From: Gnetum montanum
Taxonomy: Eukaryota; Streptophyta; Gnetopsida; Gnetales; Gnetaceae
Assembly (NCBI GenBank): GCA_015680685.1
Contig: MNCI01034636.1
Coordinates: 354,869 to 390,596 of the forward strand
Direction: 5' to 3'
DNA: 35,728 bases
The position numbers and the translations under genes were made by a program. The notes under the pieces were generated by a model. The model was not told the DNA's origin. It saw only the letters and a program-made list of their open reading frames with translations, and did no database searches. This document shows positions 9,307-18,608 of this stretch, piece by piece (the stretch's first letter is position 1; the number at the start of each line of letters is the position of its first letter).

Positions 9307-11240
9307 AAAACTCATCCTCAAGTTCCTTACAAAATATTGGGACGGTATGGGATTATTGACTCAAATGGAACTAATGGGATGACATGTGAACAGATTATCA
9401 TTACAAAACGGGTGTTCATGACAACAAGAGTGAACACCTTATACATTGACATTAGGCCTAGTTTGGCAGTGAAGAAAGAGAGAGAGAGAAGTGTTGCTGC
9501 TGCCAACGCCAAGATTGCACCTTTTATTGTCCATCTGTAAGCGCGCCATCGATCTTGCTCCTTGCATAGCTACTTCAGCACTGGTCCATTCCAAGTGTTC
9601 CCTCTAGATCCAATCCATTGTTGCATGATTGCCATCTACACACATAACACAATCTTTATATTAGCAAGGGTAAATGAATCATAATGAAATTCATACCTTG
9701 CTTTGATCAAAGGTCCATTGGCTGAGTTGTGGTATGGCTGATATGGATTTGGAGATATCATAGTGGTGACTACCGAAGGTGTAGGGGTTAGGAGAAAATT
9801 GAAAAAATTGGACCCCATACCCCCATGACTAATAGAAAACCTCCGGTAGCAATAGAATGGAGAAAGAAAAGGAATAAGAAATATGAAGAAAAAGAGACAA
9901 CTATAACATCGATGAAATGGATGTCAAGATGGAAATGAACAAAATAAAATGGATTGCAAAAATGTTAGGGAAAAGAATTCAACTGGTGCATCAAATAGGA
10001 ATGTCAGTGGGTCCTCCCCAAAGCAGGCTCATGCCCTTAATGCCCTGACAAACCCACATTCAAAGAGTCCGTAGGCTCTGGGAATGTCATTTGGAACAAG
10101 AGTTAAAGTCTTAACCGCAAGAATTTACCAAAAAGAAAACAATGCATCGACTAAAATATACACTAATGATACAACCGGCAATGAGGTGAATAATGGAGAG
10201 TAGGATGGAGAGAAGAGAATGGAATGGAATCCCAAGAGCAAGGTGGTGTATAGCCCCGTTGTGTAGTTCATGGTTAATGTGACTTAGCAGGTCCCATTCC
10301 AAGTCTGGCCTCAAACAAACCACATCCAGTGACTTTGCATTAATGCATTTAGCCAATCCATCCCCTTGAAGTAACAATAATGCATCCTCTAAAGAGCCAC
10401 CACCATTCTGATGAAACGAAGGAGAAGAGAATGGGAAGCGAGAAGGGCCTTAGTTAGAGGGAACTTTTTTTATTTTAGTTCCATAACCAGTGCTTGTAGC
10501 CCAAATGATTATTTTTTCTAAGGGCTGTGCTTTGAATTCTCACTTTTCCTTCTTCTTCTTTTTTGTGTTTATGTGTTTATACATGAGAACCACACCATGT
10601 AAAGACTTTGTTATTTTTATTTGCTCAGCTTCCCGATAATTGGGTAACGTCAAAACGGTAAGAAAACTTAAGAAGAAAACATCTAAGCACCCAAGAGAAT
10701 GGCCAACACAAATGCATCAAGTTCCCTTGAAGTCACACCCTTTTCAATCCTTGAGTCCTTCCTTAGTTTGAGAAATGCCCAGTCACCAATTCATTATAGT
10801 TCTTAATTAGAAATGGACTGTACATTTCCAAATCAAGAGAAACCATAGAAACTTGTGGATGAATGGATGAAGTGAACTCATTGCCTGCCATATAAAAAGA
10901 AACATACCTTAGTATCAACATCATGACTTAAAGGTAAAAACCAAACATTAGTTCATACCATCATTAAGAAAACTTATTGGGTGACAAACTTACAGGATGG
11001 ATAACACAGGCACACACACACAAAAGAAATGGAAAAGTATGAACGATGTTGTAAAACAAAAATGAGAAAAGTTAAAGAAATTTGTAAAACAAAAACATGT
11101 AAAACAAAAATGTGTAAAACCAAAATATATAAAACAAAAATGTGTAAAAAAAAGGTGTAAAACAAAAATGTACAAAAAAAATGTGTAAAAAAAAACTAAA
11201 AAGAACTGAGGGCCCCAAATGATTAGCATAGGTGGCCATC
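9307..11240 (-). other. R2 non-coding spacer
   Basis: There is no supported ORF in this stretch. In element orientation it holds a G-rich tract at 11256-11241, an A/T-rich minisatellite (11047-11197), a tRNA-like segment (~10491-10550, plus strand), a block at 10005-10080 shared with R3 (22130-22206) and R4 (29258-29340), and a second G-rich tract at 9834-9818. The 3' ORF present in R1, R3 and R4 should follow the second tract but has been deleted. The shared AATAATCCCATAC block near 9350 marks sequence that follows the ORF in R1. Confidence 0.65.
11047..11197. repeat. Minisatellite with TGTAAAACAAAAA units
   Basis: About nine imperfect units of 13-18 bp based on TGTAAAACAAAAA lie next to the R2 internal G-rich tract. 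R3 has an A-rich low-complexity stretch in the same relative place (23150-23290). A Phe-rich reverse ORF across it is a by-product of the repeat. Confidence 0.75.
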
Positions 11241-11423
11241 TCCCCCATGACTGAATGGAAAGGGAGAGATCCAAAATAATGAACACCTGTTTAAATTTCT
11301 TAGAACTGCCCAACTTCTCCCCATTGATGTTCTTAGATTAAGGGGTGAAAGTTGGCAACGCTCATATTCCAATGTATCTATGCCTTCGTTGTTGCCATGA
11401 GTTGTTCCCTCAGTTCGTTCCAT

Positions 11424-12200
11424 GCATGTTGGTCGATTGCTCTTTCAACTAGCTGTCAACCATAAGGTGTCCACTACTTGTGTGGTTGCTACATACAGGC
11501 ATCTTTGTCTCAGAGTTTCAAGGGCACACCTGTTGCATGTAGGAGATGCGGAGCATTCCTCCATGTCATCACCCGATGAATCACTATATGTGATGCATGG
11601 AACTTTCTTCTTCTCGATCTTTCCATAAATATTTGATATCTCCAAGGAAAGATTACGAATCCCTAGGCATGTGCCTATTGTGCTTAGCCATGCCCTTCCG
11701 ATTATAATTGGGAAGTCCCCTTCATTGTTATTAACTTCTATCACCAGGAAATCAGCTGGGTATGACCAACCACACACAATGGTAATAATGTCCTCCACCA
11801 ATCCCAAGGGAATGGTGATGGACTAGTCAATCAACTCTAGTTGAATATTGCTCTTCTTGAGTTGGGGTAGGTTCCAAGCTTGATACATTTCTCGTGAGTC
11901 AAGAAAAGCCTTATGTGGTTCATTCCCGGCGACTTGGAGGTAGATTAAGGGACTTTCAAGGCCAGATAGTTTCCTGGAAAGGTGGCCTACCTTGATCCAA
12001 TCAGTTATGGTATGTGTTAACATAACCATATGCATTGAGCTCTGGTATTGGTTTGAAGGGAGATCCAAAGCCTTGTATGTTGGAGGAGTGTGCACAGACT
12101 CAACCGCTTGTGGGTGTGAGATCTTGTCTAGGCTTTTGGTTCTAAACAAAGGTCTTCTCTTCTTGTGGTTGTCAGAACTAGTAGCAGGTTGAAGGTTCAT
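11424..12200 (-). pseudogene. R2 retropepsin-type protease, decayed
   Basis: On the reverse strand the text MLTHTITDWIKVGHLSRKLS leads into YLQVAGNEPHKAFLDS, then PLGLVEDIITIVCGW, ADFLVIEVNN, FPIIIGRAWLST and LGIRNLSLEI. This is the order of an Athila-type aspartic protease: (K)AL-DLG-S box, PKGIVEDV, ADFVVLD and PIILGRPFLAT. The catalytic box reads LDSRE, so the Asp survives but the expected Gly is lost. One stop separates the two halves near 11823. The homologue in R3 is at ~34870-35240. The enzyme would have processed the Gag-Pol polyprotein; this copy is inactive. Confidence 0.82.
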
Positions 12201-14560
12201 AGCTCTCGTAGCATTACGTTGCTGCGATTAAGTGGGGAGTTCCCCTTGCATTGTTGGAGCGGGTGGTATGCGAACTACCGACGAAAGAGAGGCAAATGGA
12301 TTAGGAGGATGGTATGGATGTGGAGCATCTCTCGAAGGAGAAGGAGTCCTTCTAAAGTACTCCCAAACTTGGTTGTGACATTGGAAACTTTTGTGACCCA
12401 TGGTGTCACTTGGAGAAATTGACTACTGCATGTAGTATCCATATGGGTTTGGTTGCCGGTAAGGGTATTGTTGTTTCGGTGGTGGCATCCCCCATGACTG
12501 TGGGTATTGCCACTGCTGATGTTGTCCGATGGGTTGTGGTGGAGTTCCACTTGGATAGTACATCAACGGTTGGTGGAACTGTCATGGGTTACCTTGGGGA
12601 TAAGGTAACCTTCGGGGTGTCTACCGTTTGTTAAGTCTCGGGTTGAGTACATACACCCCAAACTCTTGTAGATGTGAGATGATTGGACAACATCCCTTAG
12701 GATGGTCATACCAGCAGATCTCACATCCACCGTCATTGTCTATGTCTGAATCGACAACCTCATCGAAGATAGTTATTTTCCTCTTACCCTTGTCACGTGC
12801 AGGGCCTAAATCTCTCTGCTTTTTCTTGTCCTTGTCACTACTTTGTTCCTCCTTAGATTCCTCTACAATCTTCAGGACAGTTTCAATTTTACTATCTAAG
12901 GAGCTCCATACTTCATCTACCTTAGCCGATACTTCTCTTGTTAGCCTTTGGAGCGGCAAGGTTTTTCTGTTCACCAACTCTTCGAGTGGTGACTCATCCT
13001 CTTCATTGCAAAATATACTACCCTCTTCTGGAGGAAAGTATCACGGTTATATTCTTCCGCACTCTCTCTTTTTCGTAGCTCCCCTTCTTATTTGGCTACT
13101 TGTTCCAACAATCTTTGGATTTCATGGGATCTAAGTTCTGATAATCTTCCTTGGGCATAGGTCCCAAGGGTTCTCCTAGTTTTGTACCTTAGCCCATCTA
13201 CGCTGTGGTGGAGTTGATCCCACTGTGCGTAACCATGGCCCGGGCAATAATGTAGCAATGCGTAGTAGCAGCCCATGGCAGCATCCAAGGGTTCATGAGT
13301 ACCTTTCCTCCATCCTTGCATCTGCTTACACAAGTTAGACACTCTGGAGTACGTTTGGTATTTATCGTTGAAGAGTTCTAACATCGTACTCCACCTCCTA
13401 ATGGTTTGCGGTTCTAAGGACCGGTACCAACTCTCTGTTTCCTTTATGAGTGTCCTAGGAAACAACTTTAGTTTTTGCCACTTGTTTCCAATGTTTTGCA
13501 AGGTGCAGGCATCATGGAATGCCTATAAATGATTTTTTGGATCAGCATTATATCCCCCCTCAAATCGTGGGATGTTATTCATGTCTAAGCGCTTGATTCG
13601 GCTATCTTTTTGATGTCTTATTAGTATTCTCATAGCCTCTGTTATATTTAGCATTCTTCAGGTGGCAAGTAGGGGTTTTTCATGATCATCTCTTTCATGA
13701 TGTCTATGATGTCCTCATGGTTCCCTACTTTCCCTTCATTCATGCCTAGACTCTTTAGATTGCCCTCAACCTCTCTCCCGACTCTCTCGTCGAGATCTCT
13801 CACTTTGCCTACCTCTATCCTCACTGTTATGCTCTCTATGACTACGCCCTGATGTGGAAGGAGAGGGTGAATGATGAGATGAAGGGGAAGAAGAAGGAGA
13901 ACCATTACCATGATGATGTTTCTTACCTTCTCTTCTGTGGCTTTGGCCTCAATCGTGATGACGATCAGAATGCTCGTCCTTGTCATGTGTTGTTGTTCCC
14001 TCAGTGAACAACTGGTGTTCACAGGGATTAGAACCAAGGTTTTGTATCATGGAGTGTAGGTTCTGATACCCTACCTCCTTACTATCATTAGGAGGGGGAA
14101 CATCTTTCAATAGAGAACCCATTATCAGTGGTTCACCATCTCCAATTTCACTTAGGACGTCCGGGACCCCTTTGCCCTTCAACAATGTATGGTGGCTCTC
14201 CTGCCTTGAGTCCCTTATACATTGTGCTTCTATGGGATGGCAATCCCTTATGTCAAAATCACCTATAATGTATTCAGCATAGAGCTATGTCATGCCTATC
14301 TGTGCCAAAGCACGGAGGAGCATGTTGGGGACTGCACAATTTGGAGGTAACACTATGTTACCTTGCAAGTCTCTCTAGCGCATCTGTTCATCCTGATGGA
14401 GGATAAAGGTAAAATTGGGCATATACTCATCGGGATGAGTATATACCATCCTATATTGTTGAGGAACTAGCTGATTTTGGTTATGTGTTTTAGATTGCCA
14501 ACTATTCTTTGTATGATCCCTAGGTGGTGGATTGCTCTTATGAGAAGAAGAAGAAGACAT
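12201..14560 (-). pseudogene. R2 gag polyprotein, decayed
   Basis: The likely start is at 14560 (MSSSSSHKSNPPPRDHTKN), 124 bases after the PBS. A Ser/His/Arg-rich basic region follows (~13800-13900 in another frame), then the conserved Retrotrans_gag core at 13501-13088: WQKLKLFPRTL, SWYRSLEPQTIRRWSTMLELFN, EPLDAAMGCYYALL, CPGHGYAQWDQL and YAQGRLSELRSHE. A Lys/Glu-rich stretch and a zinc knuckle, CEICWYDHPKGCC (12726-12685, C-X2-C-X3-H-X4-C), come next. A Pro/Tyr/Gln-rich linker (~12560-12200; QYPQSWGMPPPKQQYPYRQP) leads to the protease. Several stops and frameshifts make it non-functional. It would have formed the particle and bound RNA. Confidence 0.85.
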
Positions 14561-14684
14561 TGTATCTTATTCAGTGTGCTATTTGACTATTATATCATTT
14601 TTCATTTAATTAACCCTAAGGTTCGTTTAAGCTCCGAACGATGTGGATGATCTCTTATGTTCTACTTCGTGCACAAACACTTAG

Positions 14685-14702
14685 TCCCCGGCAACGACAC
14701 CA
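14685..14702 (-). other. R2 primer binding site (tRNA-Asp type)
   Basis: The reverse strand reads TGGTGTCGTTGCCGGGGA, one base inside the 5' LTR. It matches the complement of the plant tRNA-Asp 3' end (TGGCGCCGTTGCCGGGGA) with two C-to-T differences. This PBS is typical of Athila-type elements and fixes the orientation. Confidence 0.88.
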
Positions 14703-14703
14703 A

Positions 14704-15443
14704 TGATGAGTGGAGAGGTACCCCTACACTCAACCATACGAATACGAGCATAGCACACGCAATCCAGTCGAACTCTGCAGACTAAGTGCCTACACGCCTT
14801 ATGCAACACTTAAGGTTAATTATTCGTTGTCTTCCCAAACTTACTTGTAGTTGTCACGGGTGTATGGTTAAGTAAGTCTGAGGTATATGATTTTTATGTC
14901 TTTTCAATTTTATCTCCTATGCTGATAAGGTGAAGGGTGAAGAGACTAATTAACTGACTAACTAAGTCTGAATTAACCTAGCGTTAGCATCTGTTACCAC
15001 TTACCGTTCACACCCTGAACCAATGCAACCTTGGTTACCAAACGCTAATTGTTGTTGGGATCACCAAGCGTAACGCACGTGCTCGAAGCAATCGTACCGA
15101 GGCACTTAACTAGGAGAGAAGGGTTGAGAGAGATTTAATAACTAATAAAGCGATTAAACGATAAACAATAAATAAAGTCCTAATTAGCCTATTCCATGCA
15201 TTGCAAGGTTTATCTAAGAAGTTCGTCCTTATTTCGGTACACAAACATGTGTTTAGGTACAATATTTGCTCGAATAAAGATTCGTTCACTTTGGAGTTCC
15301 TACTACGGGCACATGGAAAATATTCTATCTCTGGAGAGGTAAAACTGCCAGAGTTTCACTAAGGGTCTAGATGAGCCGCCTCTTATTTATAGACTTGGCA
15401 GCACACCGCGATATCGTGGCCCATGTGATATCGTGTCCCATCA
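14704..15443 (-). repeat. R2 5' LTR
   Basis: The 740-bp LTR has TGATGA...CATCA ends. A reverse-strand TATAAATA lies at 15391-15384 with GATATC palindromes beside it (15408-15436; fewer than in the 3' LTR). It differs from the partner LTR at scattered bases and small indels, so the insertion is old. Confidence 0.9.
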
Positions 15444-16491
15444 ATAGAATAAGCTTGTCACTAAATGATTAGGAAAGTTTTTTCTAAAGAAGTCACCCTA
15501 TTAAGCTAAGGTTCATAGACACATGTAAAGGATTGGCTTAGTATACAAGGTAGTGAAGAATTCTATCAATCTTTCATAATGATAATAGACATGGTCAGCT
15601 CACCAAAATTCTTGGCATCCTTAAAAGAAATAGCCCCTCTACTTTAGACCATGAAGATACCTTGAATTTTGCTTCAACAAATCATAGACAATAGATTCCA
15701 TGTCCTTATAGGCAATTCTTTACTATTGTGAAGAGATGGAATCTTATTTGGATGTTGAATTGTTGACCAAGGATGAGGTTTTTTTGCTTGGTGGTTAACT
15801 CATCATGTAATGCCCACTCAATAAAAAGTCTAGTGGTAGGGTTTTTCCATGGCCTCTGACTTATCCTTTGCTATAAGAAAATTAAAACCATAGCACATTT
15901 TTTCAAGGAATGTCTATTTAGAAAGGTTGTAGGTCAATTCATGCACATGTAGACTAGGATCCTATGGGATTAGTATTGGGTAATGATTAGGGGCCATCAT
16001 TCAAATCCATTTGCATGATATTTTATTTTGGATGAAGACTACCTAGGATATTTGACAAGAGTAGAATGCTCACACATTTTCTATAAAGTACACAAACTCT
16101 TCCTTTAAATGTGTATTGAAAGAATTCACCAGCTTTCACATGTGGAAAAACATTCTGAATGCATGATAACAACATTTAACACTCATGACTTCTTGTGAGA
16201 TAAGCCAATGTGGTGCCCTTAAATTGTGTGTTCCTCTACTTTTCCAAATATGCATGCCCTCTATTTTAAATGAATTTTATTATGTTGTACATGATCTTTT
16301 TTTTCTTTTTTTCTTTTTTCTTTTGGTTTTTAATTTTGATGCCCTATAGGATTGCTTGGAGATTTTTGATTGGTCTAGATGTTTATCTATTTTGCTAGAG
16401 AATCTTCTACTCTCCATGATGATACTACTCTTATAATTGCTAATTTGGGGGTTCACCCCTCTCATTATATAAATGGCTAGACTTTTTCTAA
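15444..16491 (+). pseudogene. LINE ORF2, 3' portion with zinc-binding region and 3' UTR
   Basis: This resumes the LINE interrupted by R2. At ~15750-15935 the translated fragments FFAWWLTHHVMPTQ, GFSMAS and CYKKIKTIAHFFKECLFRKVV correspond to the C-terminal zf-RVT region of plant L1 ORF2, whose pattern is LPT, then C-X2-C, ET-EHLFF-C and A-VW. A non-coding tail follows with a T-rich tract (16290-16325) and ends near 16491 with CTAAAAAAGA, which could be the eroded poly(A) end. The exact 3' boundary and target duplication are not established. Confidence 0.7.
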
Positions 16492-18300
16492 AAAAGATTC
16501 TAGGCCAAAAATCTTAAGATACATGCTAGATAAAGGTTTCCAATTAAATATTCAAAACATTTTAATGTCTATATATACCATAAATTTTCCAAAAAGCCAG
16601 AGAATATATATTTTATCGAAGCATAAAATATCCTAGAAGCAAGTTGGCAGATTTTTCATATATTCCAAAATTTCAACAAAAAAAAAGCAAAAAATGGTCT
16701 AGACAAGATTACAATACTAATTTCCATATAAAAATAAGCACAAACTTACAAAATTCAACAATTATCTTAGTATAATAATTAAAATCATGAAAGAATAATA
16801 AAAAACCATAAAAGAAAGAAGAAATGTAGAAAATTAACTGAAAAATAGGATAGCCACATGAAAAGAAAAGTAAAAGAACCTTTCTTATTACCTTGGTAGG
16901 GCTTTTAAAATCCTCGTATTATCTTTCTATGCTATCAAGATGCCACAAATAATTTTTTACTTTACTTTAAACTAATATTTCAAAAACCCTCTATGAACCA
17001 AAATGAGGCATATTGAAGTCCATAATCTATTTTTAAGTGGTAAATATTTAGAAATAGAAGAAACATGATCATAATAAAAGAAATTGATCTGAAATCAAGT
17101 TCAAAATGAAAAAAACTAGGTAGAAAATAGCTTTGATTTGAAGAAATAGAACAAAAAATTATTTTTGTTTGGAAAAAAATAGAAAACTTGATATGCAGGG
17201 CATGGCAATGGGAAAATATAGCTTATGTTATAAATATAACAAATATTAACATATGTTATACTTTGAAAAGTAACCATCTTTCTACACACGTGCTTTCACT
17301 CTATCTTACTTCTTAAAATTTAATTTTGAATTAATTGTTTTTATCATAAGTTCAATCCTCTTTTTTTTCTCAACTAACACCCTTTGTGTTTAAACACACG
17401 CAACAGCCACATATGGACTCCAAATCAAAGTTCATTTAAGCCTACAAAATCCTTATCTATTACACTACGTGATCATAAGCATTTTTAGAAATTCATTCCT
17501 CATTTTTTCCTCAACTAATACCCTTCATGTTTAAATACATGTAATAATCACATATGGACTCCAAATCTAGTTTCATTTGAACCTACGAAACCCTTATCAA
17601 GTGCACTATGTCATCATATGCTGAAATCATATCTAAGCTTCACTTATCATAGTCACATAATTCAAATGCCAAAACTTTTACAAAATTTTTAGCAACTAAA
17701 ACTATCATATCTTGAGAACTATAACTCTAATTCTAGTAAACCAAGTGTCAAAACTAACATTTTTGAATGTCTTGGATATGTTAATATGTCATATTCTAGG
17801 TAGAAAATCATCCTAAAATACTTTCTGAATAAAACCAATTCATGCAATATTTAATATAATTGAAAATGAACACCAAATTATAGTTTAATGATAAAAAGTA
17901 ACAAGAGATATAGTTTGGGTAGGGTTAGGGTCCGAAATTGCTCCATGGGTAGAGTTTTATATAATCACATGTACATAATAAGAATAAAAGATGCATAAAT
18001 AAATGTGCATAATAAAGAAAAAATGTGCATACTAAAAATTGAATATACATAATTAAATTTTCATAGAGAATATAATATGCATAGCCAAATACTTGTGAAG
18101 GTATGATAAGAGATAAAAAGAAAAAATTCTAGGAATAATTGGATTTCAACATTTAATCATAAAATAGATAGTAAATCTATGATTGAGCTTCAATAGTAGT
18201 AAAACAAAGAATACAAAAATTTAACAAAATATCCTAAGAAGAAGATTGCATTCACTTATGTAGAAAACTAATCACAACAATAATAATAACAATAACAATG
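16492..18300. other. AT-rich intergenic stretch
   Basis: No gene is recognised between the LINE tail and the R3 LTR remnant. The only structure seen is the two-unit tandem repeat at 17350-17631 and a short AAT/AAC-rich microsatellite at 18275-18300. Confidence 0.5.
17350..17631. repeat. Two-copy tandem repeat, 141-bp period
   Basis: Unit 1 (~17350-17490) and unit 2 (~17491-17631) share CTCAACTAA, GTTTAAA, CACATATGGACTCCAAATC, TTCATTT and a final CACTA-GT-ATCAT at a constant 141-bp offset, with many substitutions. It may be a remnant of a satellite or a local duplication. Confidence 0.7.
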
Positions 18301-18372
18301 GTCATCCATTGATGCAACCAAGATATGTCAATGGTCATTCATCGATGGAGCCAACTCATTGATACTTCATCA
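18301..18372 (-). repeat. R3 3' LTR remnant
   Basis: TGATGA starts at 18372 on the reverse strand, directly after the PPT. Only about 72 bp is arguable before an AT-rich microsatellite takes over. It contains ATGACCATTG twice instead of GCGATATCGC palindromes. The TATA box and the rest of the LTR are not found. Confidence 0.5.
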
Positions 18373-18390
18373 TACCCCATGGATGATTGA
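18373..18390 (-). other. R3 polypurine tract
   Basis: The reverse strand reads TCAATCATCCATGGGGTA, then TGATGA. Upstream AGGATGAGTTTT matches the block before the PPT of R1 and R2. Confidence 0.65.
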
Positions 18391-18608
18391 AAACTCATCC
18401 TGAAGGGAATAAAATGGAATTGACTTTCTTATAAAATTTGGGAAAGTATGGAACCAACTAACTGATTATAAAAACCAAAACAACTCATGAGGGCCATTTC
18501 AACTTATAATTTTCATGAATACAAAATTGATATAATGTACAAAGCATTTGGATACTTTAACAAAACTTGGTAGGTACCAACTGGATGGATGAAGACTAAA
18601 TAAATTCC

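Larger units (their letters stand above)
8707..15443 (-). mobile_element. R2: Athila-type LTR retrotransposon, gag-protease only
   Basis: In reverse orientation the order is 5' LTR (15443-14704), tRNA-Asp-type PBS (14702-14685), gag (~14560-12560), protease (~12200-11424), a non-coding spacer with two internal G-rich tracts, PPT (9306-9289) and a 3' LTR truncated at its far end (9288-8707). RT, RNase H, integrase and the 3' ORF are absent: protease text passes within ~180 bases to the G-rich tract that follows integrase in R3. It lies inside a LINE whose coding text continues on both sides. No target duplication remains because the left LTR end is lost. Confidence 0.85.

Noticed and set aside
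10990-11313. Reverse ORF rich in Phe and Leu, looking like a membrane protein
   Set aside because: It is the translation of the TGTAAAACAAAAA minisatellite; composition explains the hydrophobicity.
12628-13134. 168-codon plus-strand ORF
   Set aside because: It lies antisense to R2 gag, whose motifs are clear on the reverse strand; the plus-strand text has no recognisable motif.
14375-14560. A separate small Ser-rich gene
   Set aside because: Position directly after the R2 primer binding site and continuation into gag text make it the gag N terminus.
16280-16330. T-rich tract as the poly(A) tail of a reverse-strand element
   Set aside because: No reverse-strand element ends here; the tract falls in the 3' region of the forward LINE, upstream of its likely A-rich end.
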